Of a stretch of DNA of 64,000 bases, positions 17,244 to 26,200 are shown piece by piece (the first letter of the stretch is position 1; every line of letters starts with the position of its first letter). Source of the DNA: Alkaliphilus flagellatus. Lineage in GTDB: Bacteria; Bacillota; Clostridia; Peptostreptococcales; Natronincolaceae. The stretch covers positions 124,001 to 188,000 of the forward strand of contig NZ_JAHLQK010000005.1 in assembly GCF_018919215.1 (NCBI RefSeq), in the 5' to 3' direction. The position numbers and the translations under genes are program-made. The notes under the pieces were generated by a model. It saw nothing but the letters and a program-made list of their open reading frames with translations. It made no database searches and was not told where the DNA came from.

Positions 17244-18785
17244 ATGTCAGATTCTTTAAGTCAGATTAAAAATCAACTAAATGACTACTTCCATGGGCTT
17301 GAAAAAAAACAAAGGATTATGTTTTTCTCAGCCACGATTTTTACATTATTAGCACTAACTGGAATAATTTATTATTTTACCCGACCAGAATATATAGAAT
17401 TATATAGAAATCTTGCTCCAGAGCAAACCGGTGCAATAATGGAAACATTAGAGGGTAATAATATACGAGCTAAGATTGGTCAAACTAGTGGGACTGTTTT
17501 GGTGCCTAAGGCCGATGAAAAAAGAGCTCAAGTTGTAGTAGCTACTCAAGGATTACCATCAGCGAAGTTTTCCTTTGAAGATGCATTTTCTGGCAACTCG
17601 TTTATGATGACAAGTGAAGAACGATCGAAGCGTTACATATATGCTCTACAAAATTATCTGTCTAGTATAATAGAAGAAATACGTGGAGTTAAAAGCGCAG
17701 ATGTCGCGTTGGTTGTGCCAGAAAAATCAGGCTTTATTATTAATAATAATCAAAGTGGAGCAAAAGCATCTGTAAGGCTAGACCTCGAAGGCAATGCCGT
17801 TTTAGATAGCAATAGTATAAATGGCATTGCTATTTTAGTGTCAAATGCTGTTGAAGGCCTTGAACCAGAAAATGTTACGATTCATGGAAGTGATGGTAGA
17901 GTATTAAATCAAAGTGTAGAAGAAAATTCAGATGTATTTAATTCAAATAGCAATATAGCATTGCAACAAAGTGTTAAAAATGAGCTTGAACGAAGTATTA
18001 CTAATTTTTTATCTAATGTTTATGGACATGGAAATGTAGTTGTTATGGCTAATGTTAAATTAGATTTTGATAGTGAAGTAACAGAGATAAAAGAATTTGC
18101 ACCACCAATTGAAGGTGAAACCACAGGTATACCAAGAAGTATGCAGGAACTAAGACAAAATGTAAAAAATGGTGGGAATGGTGGAGCACCTGGAACTGAT
18201 ACTAATACAGAAGATATTCCTGAATATGTAGAGGGTGATGAAGATTACTCAACCTATTCTGAAGCAAGTAAGACAATTAACTATGAGATTAACGAGTTGT
18301 ATAAGAAAATTGTTAAGGCTCAAGGTCAGGTTAAGGATGTTACTGTAGCTGTTTTTCTTAATAGAGCAGCTCTAGCCGATGGGGATTTAACTGTAGAAGA
18401 AAAACAAGATTTAACTAATATAATATCAGCAGCCGCTGGATTGGATACAAAGGTAGTACAGGTTGGTGTTCAGGAGTTTAAAAATGCTTTTGATAGTATC
18501 GGAGATGATAACTTGTCAAAAACAACATCTGCAATGCCACCACTATGGGCAATAGGAATTATATTAGCTACTATTTTAGGCGCTACATACTTTATAGTAA
18601 GTAAAAATAGAAGATCTAAAGAAGAAATTATAGAACCTATTGAAGAAATGATTATACCAGATACTATACAAGAAATAGATTTGGAATTATCTGGATCTCA
18701 AGTTAAGCAGCAGATTGAAAAGTTGGTAAATAAAAAACCCGATGCGGTTGCACAACTTTTAAAGAATTGGCTGAATGAAGATTAG
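17244..18785 (+). CDS. fliF: Flagellar MS-ring protein FliF
   Basis: Builds the MS ring in the cytoplasmic membrane, housing the export gate and carrying FliG. The 513 residues have two membrane segments, about 23-45 and 430-450, flanking the periplasmic ring-building domains (LYRNLAPEQTGAIMETLE..., VALVVPEKSGFI). A Gly/Asn/Asp-rich acidic linker falls near residues 300-335. The cytoplasmic C-terminus (RQLL-like IEKLVNKKPDAVAQLLKNWL) is the FliG-binding tail. The start follows GAGAGGTGAG. Confidence 0.96.
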   Translation: MSDSLSQIKNQLNDYFHGLEKKQRIMFFSATIFTLLALTGIIYYFTRPEYIELYRNLAPEQTGAIMETLEGNNIRAKIGQTSGTVLVPKADEKRAQVVVATQGLPSAKFSFEDAFSGNSFMMTSEERSKRYIYALQNYLSSIIEEIRGVKSADVALVVPEKSGFIINNNQSGAKASVRLDLEGNAVLDSNSINGIAILVSNAVEGLEPENVTIHGSDGRVLNQSVEENSDVFNSNSNIALQQSVKNELERSITNFLSNVYGHGNVVVMANVKLDFDSEVTEIKEFAPPIEGETTGIPRSMQELRQNVKNGGNGGAPGTDTNTEDIPEYVEGDEDYSTYSEASKTINYEINELYKKIVKAQGQVKDVTVAVFLNRAALADGDLTVEEKQDLTNIISAAAGLDTKVVQVGVQEFKNAFDSIGDDNLSKTTSAMPPLWAIGIILATILGATYFIVSKNRRSKEEIIEPIEEMIIPDTIQEIDLELSGSQVKQQIEKLVNKKPDAVAQLLKNWLNED

Positions 18786-18795
18786 AGGTGAACAT

Positions 18796-19815
18796 ATGGC
18801 GAGAAGAGTGTCTAAAGGAGATATTACTGGAAGAGAAAAAGCTGCAATATTATTAATAAGCTTAGGACCAGAATACTCTGCTCAAATTTTCAAACATTTG
18901 AGTAATGAAGAAATAGAAGAACTTACATTAGAAATCGCAAATATGCGAAAAGTATCTCCTGAAGAAAAAGACAGGGTTTTAGATGAATTTTATGAAATAT
19001 GTCTAGCACAAGAATATATTTCTGAAGGCGGTATTAATTATGCTAAGGATGTGCTTGAAAAGGCTTTAGGGTCTCAGAAGGCAATGGATATTATAAATAA
19101 GCTAACAGCCTCTTTACAAGTTAAGCCATTTGATTTTGCTCGAAAGGCTGATCCGAGCCAATTGCTGAATTATATTCAAAATGAGCATCCACAAACAATT
19201 GCGCTAATACTTGCGTATTTATCCTCATCCCAATCAGCACAAATATTATCTGCTTTGCCTCAAGGAAAGCAGTCGGAAGTAGCGCAAAGAATTGCTACTA
19301 TGGATAGAACTTCACCTGAAATCATTAGGGAGGTTGAAATGGTATTAGAAAGAAAACTGTCTTCTTTAGTTAACCAAGACTACACATCGGCAGGGGGTAT
19401 ACAGTCAATTGTGGATATACTTAACTCCGTTGATAGGGGTACAGAGAAGAATATTATGGATACATTAGAAATTCAAGATATAGAATTAGCTGAGGAAATT
19501 AGAAAAAGAATGTTTATATTTGAAGACATCATTGGCTTGGATAGTACATCTATTCAAAGATTTATTAGAGATACTGACAATAAAGAATTAGCAGTGGCAT
19601 TAAAGGGAGCAACCAAAGAAGTCGCCGATGTTATTTATGCTAATATGTCAAAACGTATGGCAGAAATGATAAAGGAAGATATGGACTTTATGGGACCTGT
19701 TAGACTAAGAGATGTAGAAGAAGCACAACAAAAAATAGTTAATATTATTAGAAGATTAGAAGAGGCAGGAGAAATCATCATTTCTCGAGGTGGGGGAGAT
19801 GAAATAATTGTCTAA
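18796..19815 (+). CDS. fliG: Flagellar motor switch protein FliG
   Basis: Rotor protein that interacts with MotA for torque and with FliM for switching. The 339 residues cover the N domain (GREKAAILLISLGPE), the middle EHPQT motif, and the C-terminal torque helix region (IRKRMF.FEDI.GLD, then charged residues around RDTDNKELAVALKGA). ATG 18796 follows AGAGGTG; an in-frame ATG within the fliF end, 21 bases upstream, lacks a site. Its 3' end overlaps the fliH start by eight bases. Confidence 0.97.
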   Translation: MARRVSKGDITGREKAAILLISLGPEYSAQIFKHLSNEEIEELTLEIANMRKVSPEEKDRVLDEFYEICLAQEYISEGGINYAKDVLEKALGSQKAMDIINKLTASLQVKPFDFARKADPSQLLNYIQNEHPQTIALILAYLSSSQSAQILSALPQGKQSEVAQRIATMDRTSPEIIREVEMVLERKLSSLVNQDYTSAGGIQSIVDILNSVDRGTEKNIMDTLEIQDIELAEEIRKRMFIFEDIIGLDSTSIQRFIRDTDNKELAVALKGATKEVADVIYANMSKRMAEMIKEDMDFMGPVRLRDVEEAQQKIVNIIRRLEEAGEIIISRGGGDEIIV

Positions 19816-20605
19816 AGTATATAAAAGAAATGAAATTGTTTTAGGTGAAGAAAAATTGATTAAGCTTCAAATCAATCAAATAGTAAAGCATAATGAAAAT
19901 GAAAATTTAGACAAACAAAAAGATGATCAAGTACAAGTAAATGAACAAATGAGTAAAGATGCTGAAGCAATAATTGATAAAGCCAAAAAAGATGCAGATA
20001 GCTTGCTAGAGAATGTAGAGTTAGAGTGCAATGAAATTCTTAGTAAGACCCAAGAAGAAAGAGAAGCTATAATTGCAGAAGCTTATACAAAAGCTAGTGA
20101 AATTCTAGAGGCTGCAAGAGAAGAAGGATATAGCAAAGGGATAGTGCAGGGTCAAGAGATAGGGCTAAAAGAAGTAGACTCTATAATTGAGGAAGCTAAA
20201 GAGATAAAGGAAAATGCATTGTTAGAGAAAAAAGCTATGGCTAAATCTTTAGAAAATGAAATAGTAGAATTGGTAATTTCCTGCGTTAAGAAAGTTTTGA
20301 ATTATGAACTAGAAAGAGAACATTCTTTATTGCTTAATCTTGTTGAAAAAGGTATTGAAAAGTGTACATATACAGATAGCTTAATAATTCGTGTAAGTAC
20401 AAATGATCATGAAATAGTTAATTCATCTAAAAACAAAATATATATGATGACAGAAGGAATAGACACTATAGAAGTGAAAAAGGATCCAGCACTGGAAACT
20501 GGTAGTATTATTATTGAAACAACTTCAGGTACAGTAGATGCAAGTATTCAAACCCAAATAGCACAAATTGAACAAACATTTCATGATATTCTAAAAGGCG
20601 AGTGA
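19808..20605 (+). CDS. fliH: Flagellar export ATPase regulator FliH
   Basis: Peripheral-stalk component that binds and restrains the FliI ATPase. The 265 residues form a long charged coiled coil (about 45-155), including a short GxxxG-type stretch near REEGYSKGIVQGQEIG, then the C-terminal FliI-binding domain (about 165-262) ending in GTVDASIQTQIAQIEQ. It starts at TTG 19808 after a purine-rich GGTGGGGGAGAT and overlaps fliG by eight bases, so translation is likely coupled. Confidence 0.92.
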   Translation: MSKVYKRNEIVLGEEKLIKLQINQIVKHNENENLDKQKDDQVQVNEQMSKDAEAIIDKAKKDADSLLENVELECNEILSKTQEEREAIIAEAYTKASEILEAAREEGYSKGIVQGQEIGLKEVDSIIEEAKEIKENALLEKKAMAKSLENEIVELVISCVKKVLNYELEREHSLLLNLVEKGIEKCTYTDSLIIRVSTNDHEIVNSSKNKIYMMTEGIDTIEVKKDPALETGSIIIETTSGTVDASIQTQIAQIEQTFHDILKGE

Positions 20606-20609
20606 TAGG

Positions 20610-21923
20610 ATGCACACTATTTCATTAGAAAAATATGAAAATAGACTTTTAAAGTTAGATTTAATTAAATATACTGGCTATGTTTCTCAAGTTATAGGAT
20701 TAACAATCGAATCTATAGGACCAGCTGTAAAACTGGGTGAAATATGTAAAATATACACACTTAAAGGCACAGAACCCATTTTGGCAGAGGTGGTTGGATT
20801 TAAAGAAAAAAAAGTTCTACTTATGCCATTAGGTGAAATGGAAGGGATTGGTCCAGGTAGCAAGGTGGAGGCCTTAGGAACTACTATGGAAGTAAATGTT
20901 GGAGAATCATTGCTTGGTCGTGTTCTAGACGGCTTAGGAAATCCAATAGATGGGAAAGGTCCTTTAGATAGTTGCAAAACATATCCTGTTATGGCATCAC
21001 CACCAAACCCGTTGCTTCGTACTAAAATAGAGGAACCTTTAGCATTAGGAGTTAAGGCAATTGACGGTTTATTAACCTGTGGAAATGGACAAAGGATAGG
21101 TATATTTGCAGGTAGTGGTGTTGGTAAAAGTACATTGCTTGGAATGATAGCCAGAAATACCCAAGCAGATATAAATGTAATAGCTTTAATAGGAGAACGT
21201 GGTAGGGAGGTTAGGGAGTTTATAGAAAACGACCTACAGGAAGAAGGATTAAAACGATCCGTTCTTGTTGTAGCAACCTCAGATCAGCCAGCCCTTATTC
21301 GAATGAAGGGAGCGTTGTTAGCCACATCAATAGCTGAATATTTCAGAGATCAAGGAAAAAATGTAATACTAATGATGGACTCATTAACAAGATTTTCTAT
21401 GGCTCAAAGAGAGGTTGGATTGGCTATTGGAGAACCACCTGTAACTAGAGGATATACTCCTTCAGTTTTTGCAGTGTTACCTAAGTTGTTAGAAAGATCG
21501 GGAACATCCGATAAAGGTTCTATAACAGGATTATACACTGTATTAGTAGATGGGGATGATATGAATGAACCTATAGCGGACACGGTTCGTGGAATATTGG
21601 ACGGGCATATTGTTTTGTCAAGAAAAATTGCCAACCGTAATCATTATCCAGCTATAGATATTTTAGCTAGTGTAAGTAGGGTAATGCCAAATGTAGTTAG
21701 CAAAGACCACACTCAGTTGTCTAATCAAATTAAGGAACTATTATCTATATATAATAGTTCGGAAGATCTAATAAATATAGGGGCCTATATTAAAGGAACA
21801 AATAAAAAAATAGATGAAGCTATTAGTAAAATTGATAGTATAAATGCATTTTTGCAACAGGAAAGACAAGATAAAACTAGTTTTGATGATGCAGTTAAGG
21901 TTATGCAACAAATTTTAGCATAG
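20610..21923 (+). CDS. fliI: Flagellum-specific ATP synthase FliI
   Basis: Type III export ATPase, related to the F1 beta subunit. The 437 residues have Walker A GSGVGKST (168-175), GERGREVREF just after, Walker B LMMDSLTR (254-261), and the export-ATPase signature GEPP.TRGYTPSVF. A C-terminal helical region contacts FliJ and the gate. The start is four bases after fliH. All catalytic motifs appear intact. Confidence 0.98.
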   Translation: MHTISLEKYENRLLKLDLIKYTGYVSQVIGLTIESIGPAVKLGEICKIYTLKGTEPILAEVVGFKEKKVLLMPLGEMEGIGPGSKVEALGTTMEVNVGESLLGRVLDGLGNPIDGKGPLDSCKTYPVMASPPNPLLRTKIEEPLALGVKAIDGLLTCGNGQRIGIFAGSGVGKSTLLGMIARNTQADINVIALIGERGREVREFIENDLQEEGLKRSVLVVATSDQPALIRMKGALLATSIAEYFRDQGKNVILMMDSLTRFSMAQREVGLAIGEPPVTRGYTPSVFAVLPKLLERSGTSDKGSITGLYTVLVDGDDMNEPIADTVRGILDGHIVLSRKIANRNHYPAIDILASVSRVMPNVVSKDHTQLSNQIKELLSIYNSSEDLINIGAYIKGTNKKIDEAISKIDSINAFLQQERQDKTSFDDAVKVMQQILA

Positions 21924-21934
21924 GGAGGATAATA

Positions 21935-22375
21935 ATGGAAAAATTTATCTTTCGATTTGATACTATTTTAAATACTAAAGAAAAAATTGAAGAAGATAGA
22001 AAAAACAAACTTGGTATTTCAATGAAGAAACTAGTAACTGAGCAGGAGCACTTACAAAGATTATTTCAGAAAAAAAATGATATGGTAAATCAATGGCAAG
22101 AAAAGTCAAGTAAAATAGTAAAAATAAGTGAACTTAGAAGTATATCTAATAATTTAGATATAATGCAAAACATTATAGATAAACAGTTAAATGTGGTAGA
22201 ACAATCGGAACTAGAAACAGAAAATAGAAGAAAACAACTGCTGGAAGCTTCAAAACAGAAAAAGGTGTTTGAGAAATTAAAAGAAAAAGACTATGAAGAG
22301 CATAAATACAATCAGCTAAAAAAAGAAGATGCTTTAACTGATGAAATTGTATCCTATAAAGCTGTGTGTAGATAA
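21935..22375 (+). CDS. fliJ: Flagellar export protein FliJ
   Basis: Short coiled-coil central stalk between FliI and FlhA, assigned on position and shape as FliJ sequences diverge strongly. The 146 residues are almost entirely helical and charged, starting FIFRFDTILNTKEKIEED as in Firmicutes FliJ. The ATG follows GGGAGGAT, 11 bases after fliI. Confidence 0.88.
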   Translation: MEKFIFRFDTILNTKEKIEEDRKNKLGISMKKLVTEQEHLQRLFQKKNDMVNQWQEKSSKIVKISELRSISNNLDIMQNIIDKQLNVVEQSELETENRRKQLLEASKQKKVFEKLKEKDYEEHKYNQLKKEDALTDEIVSYKAVCR

Positions 22376-22386
22376 AGGGGGATCCA

Positions 22387-23622
22387 ATGGCTATAAATAG
22401 AGAAGAATTTAAAGAAAAGTCCTTTATTAAAACTTTGTCAATTATGCTTATATCCTTCATTGCTTTACCATTAATAATCATGGGTATAATGTATTTCGGC
22501 AATGAAAATTTTAAAGATAATGCCAATAAGATTTTATCTGGATTACCTGGGAGTATAGGAAGTTACTTTCAATCTATACCTACAAAAAATGAGAGAGAAC
22601 AGCTTAAGAAAAATATTGCTAAGCATTATGTAGATTTGGATCAAAGTAGAATTGTAGATAAGCTGCTTATTGTAAAGGGAGAGGACGAGGAACTATTTAA
22701 GGATTTATTAATCCTAATGAGTAAAGAGAATCCAAATAAAATGAAAAAAGTAAAAGAAGATTTGAGGTTATTAAACTTAAAAAATGATCCTATAAATAGA
22801 ATTTTAAGCGAGATCGATAAAGATAGTGAAGAAAAAATAAATTCGTTGCAAAAGTATTATACATCCTTAACTCTCTCTAAAGGTGTACAGGAAATAGAAA
22901 GAACCTATGCAAGCAATGAAATATCAGTAGATGAATTAGTTAACCTGTTTCAAAATTTAAAGCCTGATCAAGCATCTAAATATCTATTTTATTTAGATGT
23001 AGAGTTAGGAAGGCAAATTAAATATAAGTTACCTAGTAGTTCATTAAGAAATATTGAAAAAAAACTTCAGGAATTAGAAACAAAACAACAAAAACTATTT
23101 GACCTAGCTCTAGCATATGAAAATAAATCTCTTGATGAGGCTGTAGCTGAATTAGGAAATTTAAAAACATATAGTATAGAGGAACTAGCTTTCATATTTA
23201 AAGAGTTAACAATTGTAAAGTCATCTAGAATATTATCTAAAGTTGACGATAATGATTTTATGTTAACTTTATTCGATGAGATTAATCAGTTACAAGAGTT
23301 ATTAAAAGAGACTCCAAATATTTCTCCTGCAATTATAAAAGGAGTTGGGATTTATAAAGATTATGATAAAAAAATAATGGAATTAGCTTCTGTATATGAA
23401 AAAACATCCACTGATGAACTAGCAAAAATGCTAGAGACTATGTTAAACAAAAATGAGGTATATCAAAAATATAGTTTAAGTGATACTGAAGATATTGTAT
23501 TTAATGAAGCACAATTGGTGATTGATGTCTTAAACAAGTTAAAAGCAAATAAGGTAGCAGAAGTGATACAAAGAATGAGTGAAAAAAACAGGGTTGTTCT
23601 TTCTAAAAAACTATTAGATTAA
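22387..23622 (+). CDS. MotE/YlxF-like membrane protein with repeated MgtE-N-type units
   Basis: Between fliJ and fliK, Firmicutes usually carry ylxF, a MotE-like protein with one membrane helix and an MgtE N-terminal-like domain. This 411-residue product fits that slot: a membrane helix at about 15-37, a charged region, then three related segments (near 171-204, 241-291 and 334-398) with the pattern Y..N/K.S.DEL...L..L followed by a helix ending in I/V..M or L. It is longer than typical YlxF (about 200-250), mainly through this repetition. The exact role is unknown; MotE in rhizobia chaperones a periplasmic motility protein. Assignment rests on context and pattern. Confidence 0.75.
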   Translation: MAINREEFKEKSFIKTLSIMLISFIALPLIIMGIMYFGNENFKDNANKILSGLPGSIGSYFQSIPTKNEREQLKKNIAKHYVDLDQSRIVDKLLIVKGEDEELFKDLLILMSKENPNKMKKVKEDLRLLNLKNDPINRILSEIDKDSEEKINSLQKYYTSLTLSKGVQEIERTYASNEISVDELVNLFQNLKPDQASKYLFYLDVELGRQIKYKLPSSSLRNIEKKLQELETKQQKLFDLALAYENKSLDEAVAELGNLKTYSIEELAFIFKELTIVKSSRILSKVDDNDFMLTLFDEINQLQELLKETPNISPAIIKGVGIYKDYDKKIMELASVYEKTSTDELAKMLETMLNKNEVYQKYSLSDTEDIVFNEAQLVIDVLNKLKANKVAEVIQRMSEKNRVVLSKKLLD

Positions 23623-23625
23623 AGT

Positions 23626-23679
23626 TTAGAACAAAGGCTTTTGAATAAGTCTTTTAAATGAAATAAGCCTTTGTTCTAA
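23626..23679 (+). repeat. Perfect 15-bp inverted repeat in the ylxF-fliK gap
   Basis: TTAGAACAAAGGCTT (23626-23640) and AAGCCTTTGTTCTAA (23665-23679) are exact reverse complements around a 24-base loop, starting three bases after the upstream stop. No U-tract follows (TGGATTTTATGG), so it is more likely an mRNA processing or stability hairpin, or a leaky terminator, than an efficient terminator. Confidence 0.8.
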
Positions 23680-23759
23680 TGGATTTTATGGAAAGTGTAT
23701 ATTAAAGAGATTTATAGTTTTTATGTATTATAAAAAAATAGAAAGGAGGTGAAATTAGA

Positions 23760-25202
23760 ATGATGAATATAGCAGGGATACACAACCTACTTAGTCAGAA
23801 AAACACTATTGTAGCTAAGGATCAAATATCTACCGACAAAGACAAACAACTCTTTTCAGATGTTTTCGACAATGAAAAGAAAAGTTTGATTTTCAAAAGG
23901 CAAGATAAGAAAACACAAGCTGTGAATAATAGCCAGAATGCAACCAACAATACAAGCAAACAAGTAGAGAGCAGCTCAACATCTTCATCTAACAAAGCTT
24001 CTAATAAGGAGACAAAACCTACTAATAAAGATAATAAAGTTTTAGACTCTAAAGAAAATGGACAGTTAGAGCTTGAAGATGGTGAATCTATAGACAAAGA
24101 TAAGGATGAACTATTAGACCATATTCTTTCTTTGCTTCAAAGTTTAATTGCTAGTATTCAAGTAGATATATCTAAAATAGAAGATGGTTCTAAGGTTGAT
24201 AGGGAACTAAGTATAGTTGAGATGGAAAGTTTGGCTGATTTAAATAATCAATTGAATCTCTTATTAGATACAATAGATATTGAAGCAGGCGAATTACTTA
24301 AAGAGAATATCGACACAACACTTTCAACTATAACTAGACTAGCTGACCAAACACTATTGGATAATAAAGATATAATATTTACACAAAACGAAAATGTAAG
24401 TGAGGTATTAAGCAACTTAGAGGAACTTAAAAATAATATAGAACTTGCTTTAACTAATGTTAATTCGGCCAAGAATAATGATCCACAAAAACTAGAAATA
24501 AAAAGTGAACTTGACTTAGTGGATGAGGAAACAAAAAACATATCTGAAAATGATACAGCAATAGTTGATGCAGTTGCTATAGATGAAGAAGGTAATACTG
24601 AAGCTAAAAAATTATATAAGCAAACTCCACCTGATGCTAAAGAAAAGGATGACTTCTTCAAACAACACGAGAGATATGAAGACATAATAATTAATGATAA
24701 TGTTTTAGTATCTCAACAAGAAAAATTTGATCAAAAGATTAATGTAAGGGTTATAAAAAATGAAATTATTGATCCAAAGCAATTTGTTGGTGAGATTGCT
24801 CAAAAAGCTGGTGCATTTTTATCCAAGGATAGAAATGAAATGAGTATACAGCTAACTCCTGAAAATCTTGGAAAGATATCTATTAAAATAGGATTGAATG
24901 ATGGAACACTGACGGGAAAAATTTATGCCGAAAACTATTCAGTCAAAGAAATAATAGAGACAAATCTAAACCAACTTAGAGATGCTTTGGAAGAAAAAGG
25001 ACTTAGTATTTCAGGACTTGAAGTTCATGTAGGTGATAATTCTCAAAATTTTGGAAGTAGGTTATTCCAATCAAGATTAACAAACAAGCAAAAATCTAAA
25101 GAAGTTTCTACTGTATCTAATAATACTTTTTTAACATTAGAACAGGAAGTTAACGAAAAAAACCCATATTTAGTTTCAAGTCAATTTGATGGTTTAGTTT
25201 AA
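23760..25202 (+). CDS. fliK: Flagellar hook-length control protein FliK
   Basis: Molecular ruler secreted during hook growth that switches FlhB specificity. The 480 residues have a long low-complexity Ser/Asn/Lys/Glu region (about 25-300), as expected for a ruler, then the conserved C-terminal domain (about 350-435) with MSIQLTPENLGKISIKI and a GL.VSGLEVHV-like GLSISGLEVHVG. AAGGAGGTGA lies seven bases before ATG 23760; a second ATG follows at once. The C-terminal tail after 440 is unusually long and polar. Confidence 0.92.
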   Translation: MMNIAGIHNLLSQKNTIVAKDQISTDKDKQLFSDVFDNEKKSLIFKRQDKKTQAVNNSQNATNNTSKQVESSSTSSSNKASNKETKPTNKDNKVLDSKENGQLELEDGESIDKDKDELLDHILSLLQSLIASIQVDISKIEDGSKVDRELSIVEMESLADLNNQLNLLLDTIDIEAGELLKENIDTTLSTITRLADQTLLDNKDIIFTQNENVSEVLSNLEELKNNIELALTNVNSAKNNDPQKLEIKSELDLVDEETKNISENDTAIVDAVAIDEEGNTEAKKLYKQTPPDAKEKDDFFKQHERYEDIIINDNVLVSQQEKFDQKINVRVIKNEIIDPKQFVGEIAQKAGAFLSKDRNEMSIQLTPENLGKISIKIGLNDGTLTGKIYAENYSVKEIIETNLNQLRDALEEKGLSISGLEVHVGDNSQNFGSRLFQSRLTNKQKSKEVSTVSNNTFLTLEQEVNEKNPYLVSSQFDGLV

Positions 25203-25214
25203 GGAGGTAAAACA

Positions 25215-25637
25215 ATGCCAAATGTTTCAGAGATAGAAAATAGGTATAGATATTATAATAACGAAAATAACGCACAGCAAAAAACACAATCTAGTAATTT
25301 AGATAAGGATGCTTTTTTAAAGCTTCTAGTTACCCAAATGCAGAACCAAGACCCATTAAATCCGATGGAAGATAGAGACTTTATTGCCCAGATGGCTCAG
25401 TTTAGCTCATTAGAGCAGATGCAAAATTTAAATGATACATTTACTCTAACACAGGCTACGATGCTAGAGCATATTGCACAAATGAATAATAACTTAGTCA
25501 AAAGTCAGACCAATATAGTGGAGCAATTAGAAAAAATAAATGAAGGTCTAAAAAAGTTAAATGGTGAAGATGTTGAAGAACCAGGAGATATTGAAGAGCC
25601 AGGAGATGTTGAGGATGGCGAAGTAGTAGAACCTTAA
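25215..25637 (+). CDS. flgD: Flagellar hook capping/scaffold protein FlgD
   Basis: Hook-cap scaffold needed for FlgE polymerisation. The 140 residues carry the conserved N-terminal block [19 protein letters not shown] followed by [22 protein letters not shown]. Like Bacillus FlgD it lacks the C-terminal tudor/FnIII domains of enterobacterial FlgD. The C-terminus is instead a short, very acidic run with an imperfect EEPGD duplication ([16 protein letters not shown]). The start follows AAGGAGGT. Confidence 0.94.
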   Translation: MPNVSEIENRYRYYNNENNAQQKTQSSNLDKDAFLKLLVTQMQNQDPLNPMEDRDFIAQMAQFSSLEQMQNLNDTFTLTQATMLEHIAQMNNNLVKSQTNIVEQLEKINEGLKKLNGEDVEEPGDIEEPGDVEDGEVVEP

Positions 25638-25654
25638 GTTGAATTTGCCGATAA
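25627..25654 (+). promoter_or_regulatory. Candidate SigD (sigma-28) promoter inside the flagellar operon
   Basis: GCCGATAA at 25647-25654 is an exact match to the flagellar sigma-28 -10 consensus. The best -35 is TAGA at 25627-25630 with 16 bases between, against the ideal TAAA with 15. It lies in the 89-base gap after flgD, reading toward the TIGR02530-like gene and flgE. The gene for the cognate sigma factor is at 45324. Confidence 0.5.
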
Positions 25655-25726
25655 AACCAATAATAGTACTAAAGGCAGTAACGAAGCGTCAGCTTAGGAA
25701 CAACACTTCTAAAGGAGGGAAGTGAA

Positions 25727-26119
25727 TTGTATCCAATTAAAATTAATCAAATCCGTATTAACCAAAATATTAATCCAAATCAAAATCAAAATAGAAATGT
25801 AAATACTATAAACAATCAAAAGGTTACATTTGAGGCATTACTACAAAAAGAAGTACATAAAAATAATAACCTCAAGTTTTCAAAACATGCTTTGGAGAGG
25901 TTAGAGGAAAGAAAAATAGAGTTAACTACTCAAGAGGTAGATAAGCTCAACAATGCTATTACGAAGGCAGCTGAAAAAGGTATTAAGGAAACCTTAATTA
26001 TAATGGACAATAAAGCTTTTATTGCCAGCGTGCCAAATAGAACAGTCATTACAGCTGCAACAGATAAGCAGCTAAAGGAAAATGTATTTACTAATATAGA
26101 TGGTGCTATATTCGCATAG
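25727..26119 (+). CDS. Flagellar operon protein (TIGR02530-like)
   Basis: Small protein of 130 residues found between flgD and flgE in many Firmicutes flagellar operons; its molecular role is not established. An Asn/Gln-rich N-terminus (about 1-40, INQNINPNQNQN) precedes a conserved helical region, FSKHALERLEERKIELT, and a compact C-terminal part with ETLIIMDNKAFIASVPNRTVIT. The start is TTG 25727, six bases after AAAGGAGGGA. The position next to hook genes suggests a hook-assembly role (inference). Confidence 0.82.
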   Translation: MYPIKINQIRINQNINPNQNQNRNVNTINNQKVTFEALLQKEVHKNNNLKFSKHALERLEERKIELTTQEVDKLNNAITKAAEKGIKETLIIMDNKAFIASVPNRTVITAATDKQLKENVFTNIDGAIFA

Positions 26120-26141
26120 GCTGGACCCCTAGTGGGAGGCC
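26119..26141 (+). promoter_or_regulatory. GC-rich hairpin candidate upstream of flgE
   Basis: GGCT (26119-26122) can pair with GGCC (26138-26141, one G-U), and CCC with GGG around a CTAGT loop, across a small internal bulge. The GC-rich patch stands out in AT-rich surroundings. A TTTCTGAAA stretch, identical to the core of the CodY box, follows at 26147-26155. Neither has been shown to be functional. Confidence 0.3.
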
Positions 26142-26200
26142 TTCCGTTTCTGAAAGATAGATGAAATTGGGCACCAAAATAAGAGGAGGTTTATTTAACT

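Noticed and set aside
22173-22526. A 117-codon minus-strand frame across fliJ and the next gene
   Set aside because: It is antisense to two well-supported genes, with hydrophobic shadow composition typical of AT-rich coding DNA.
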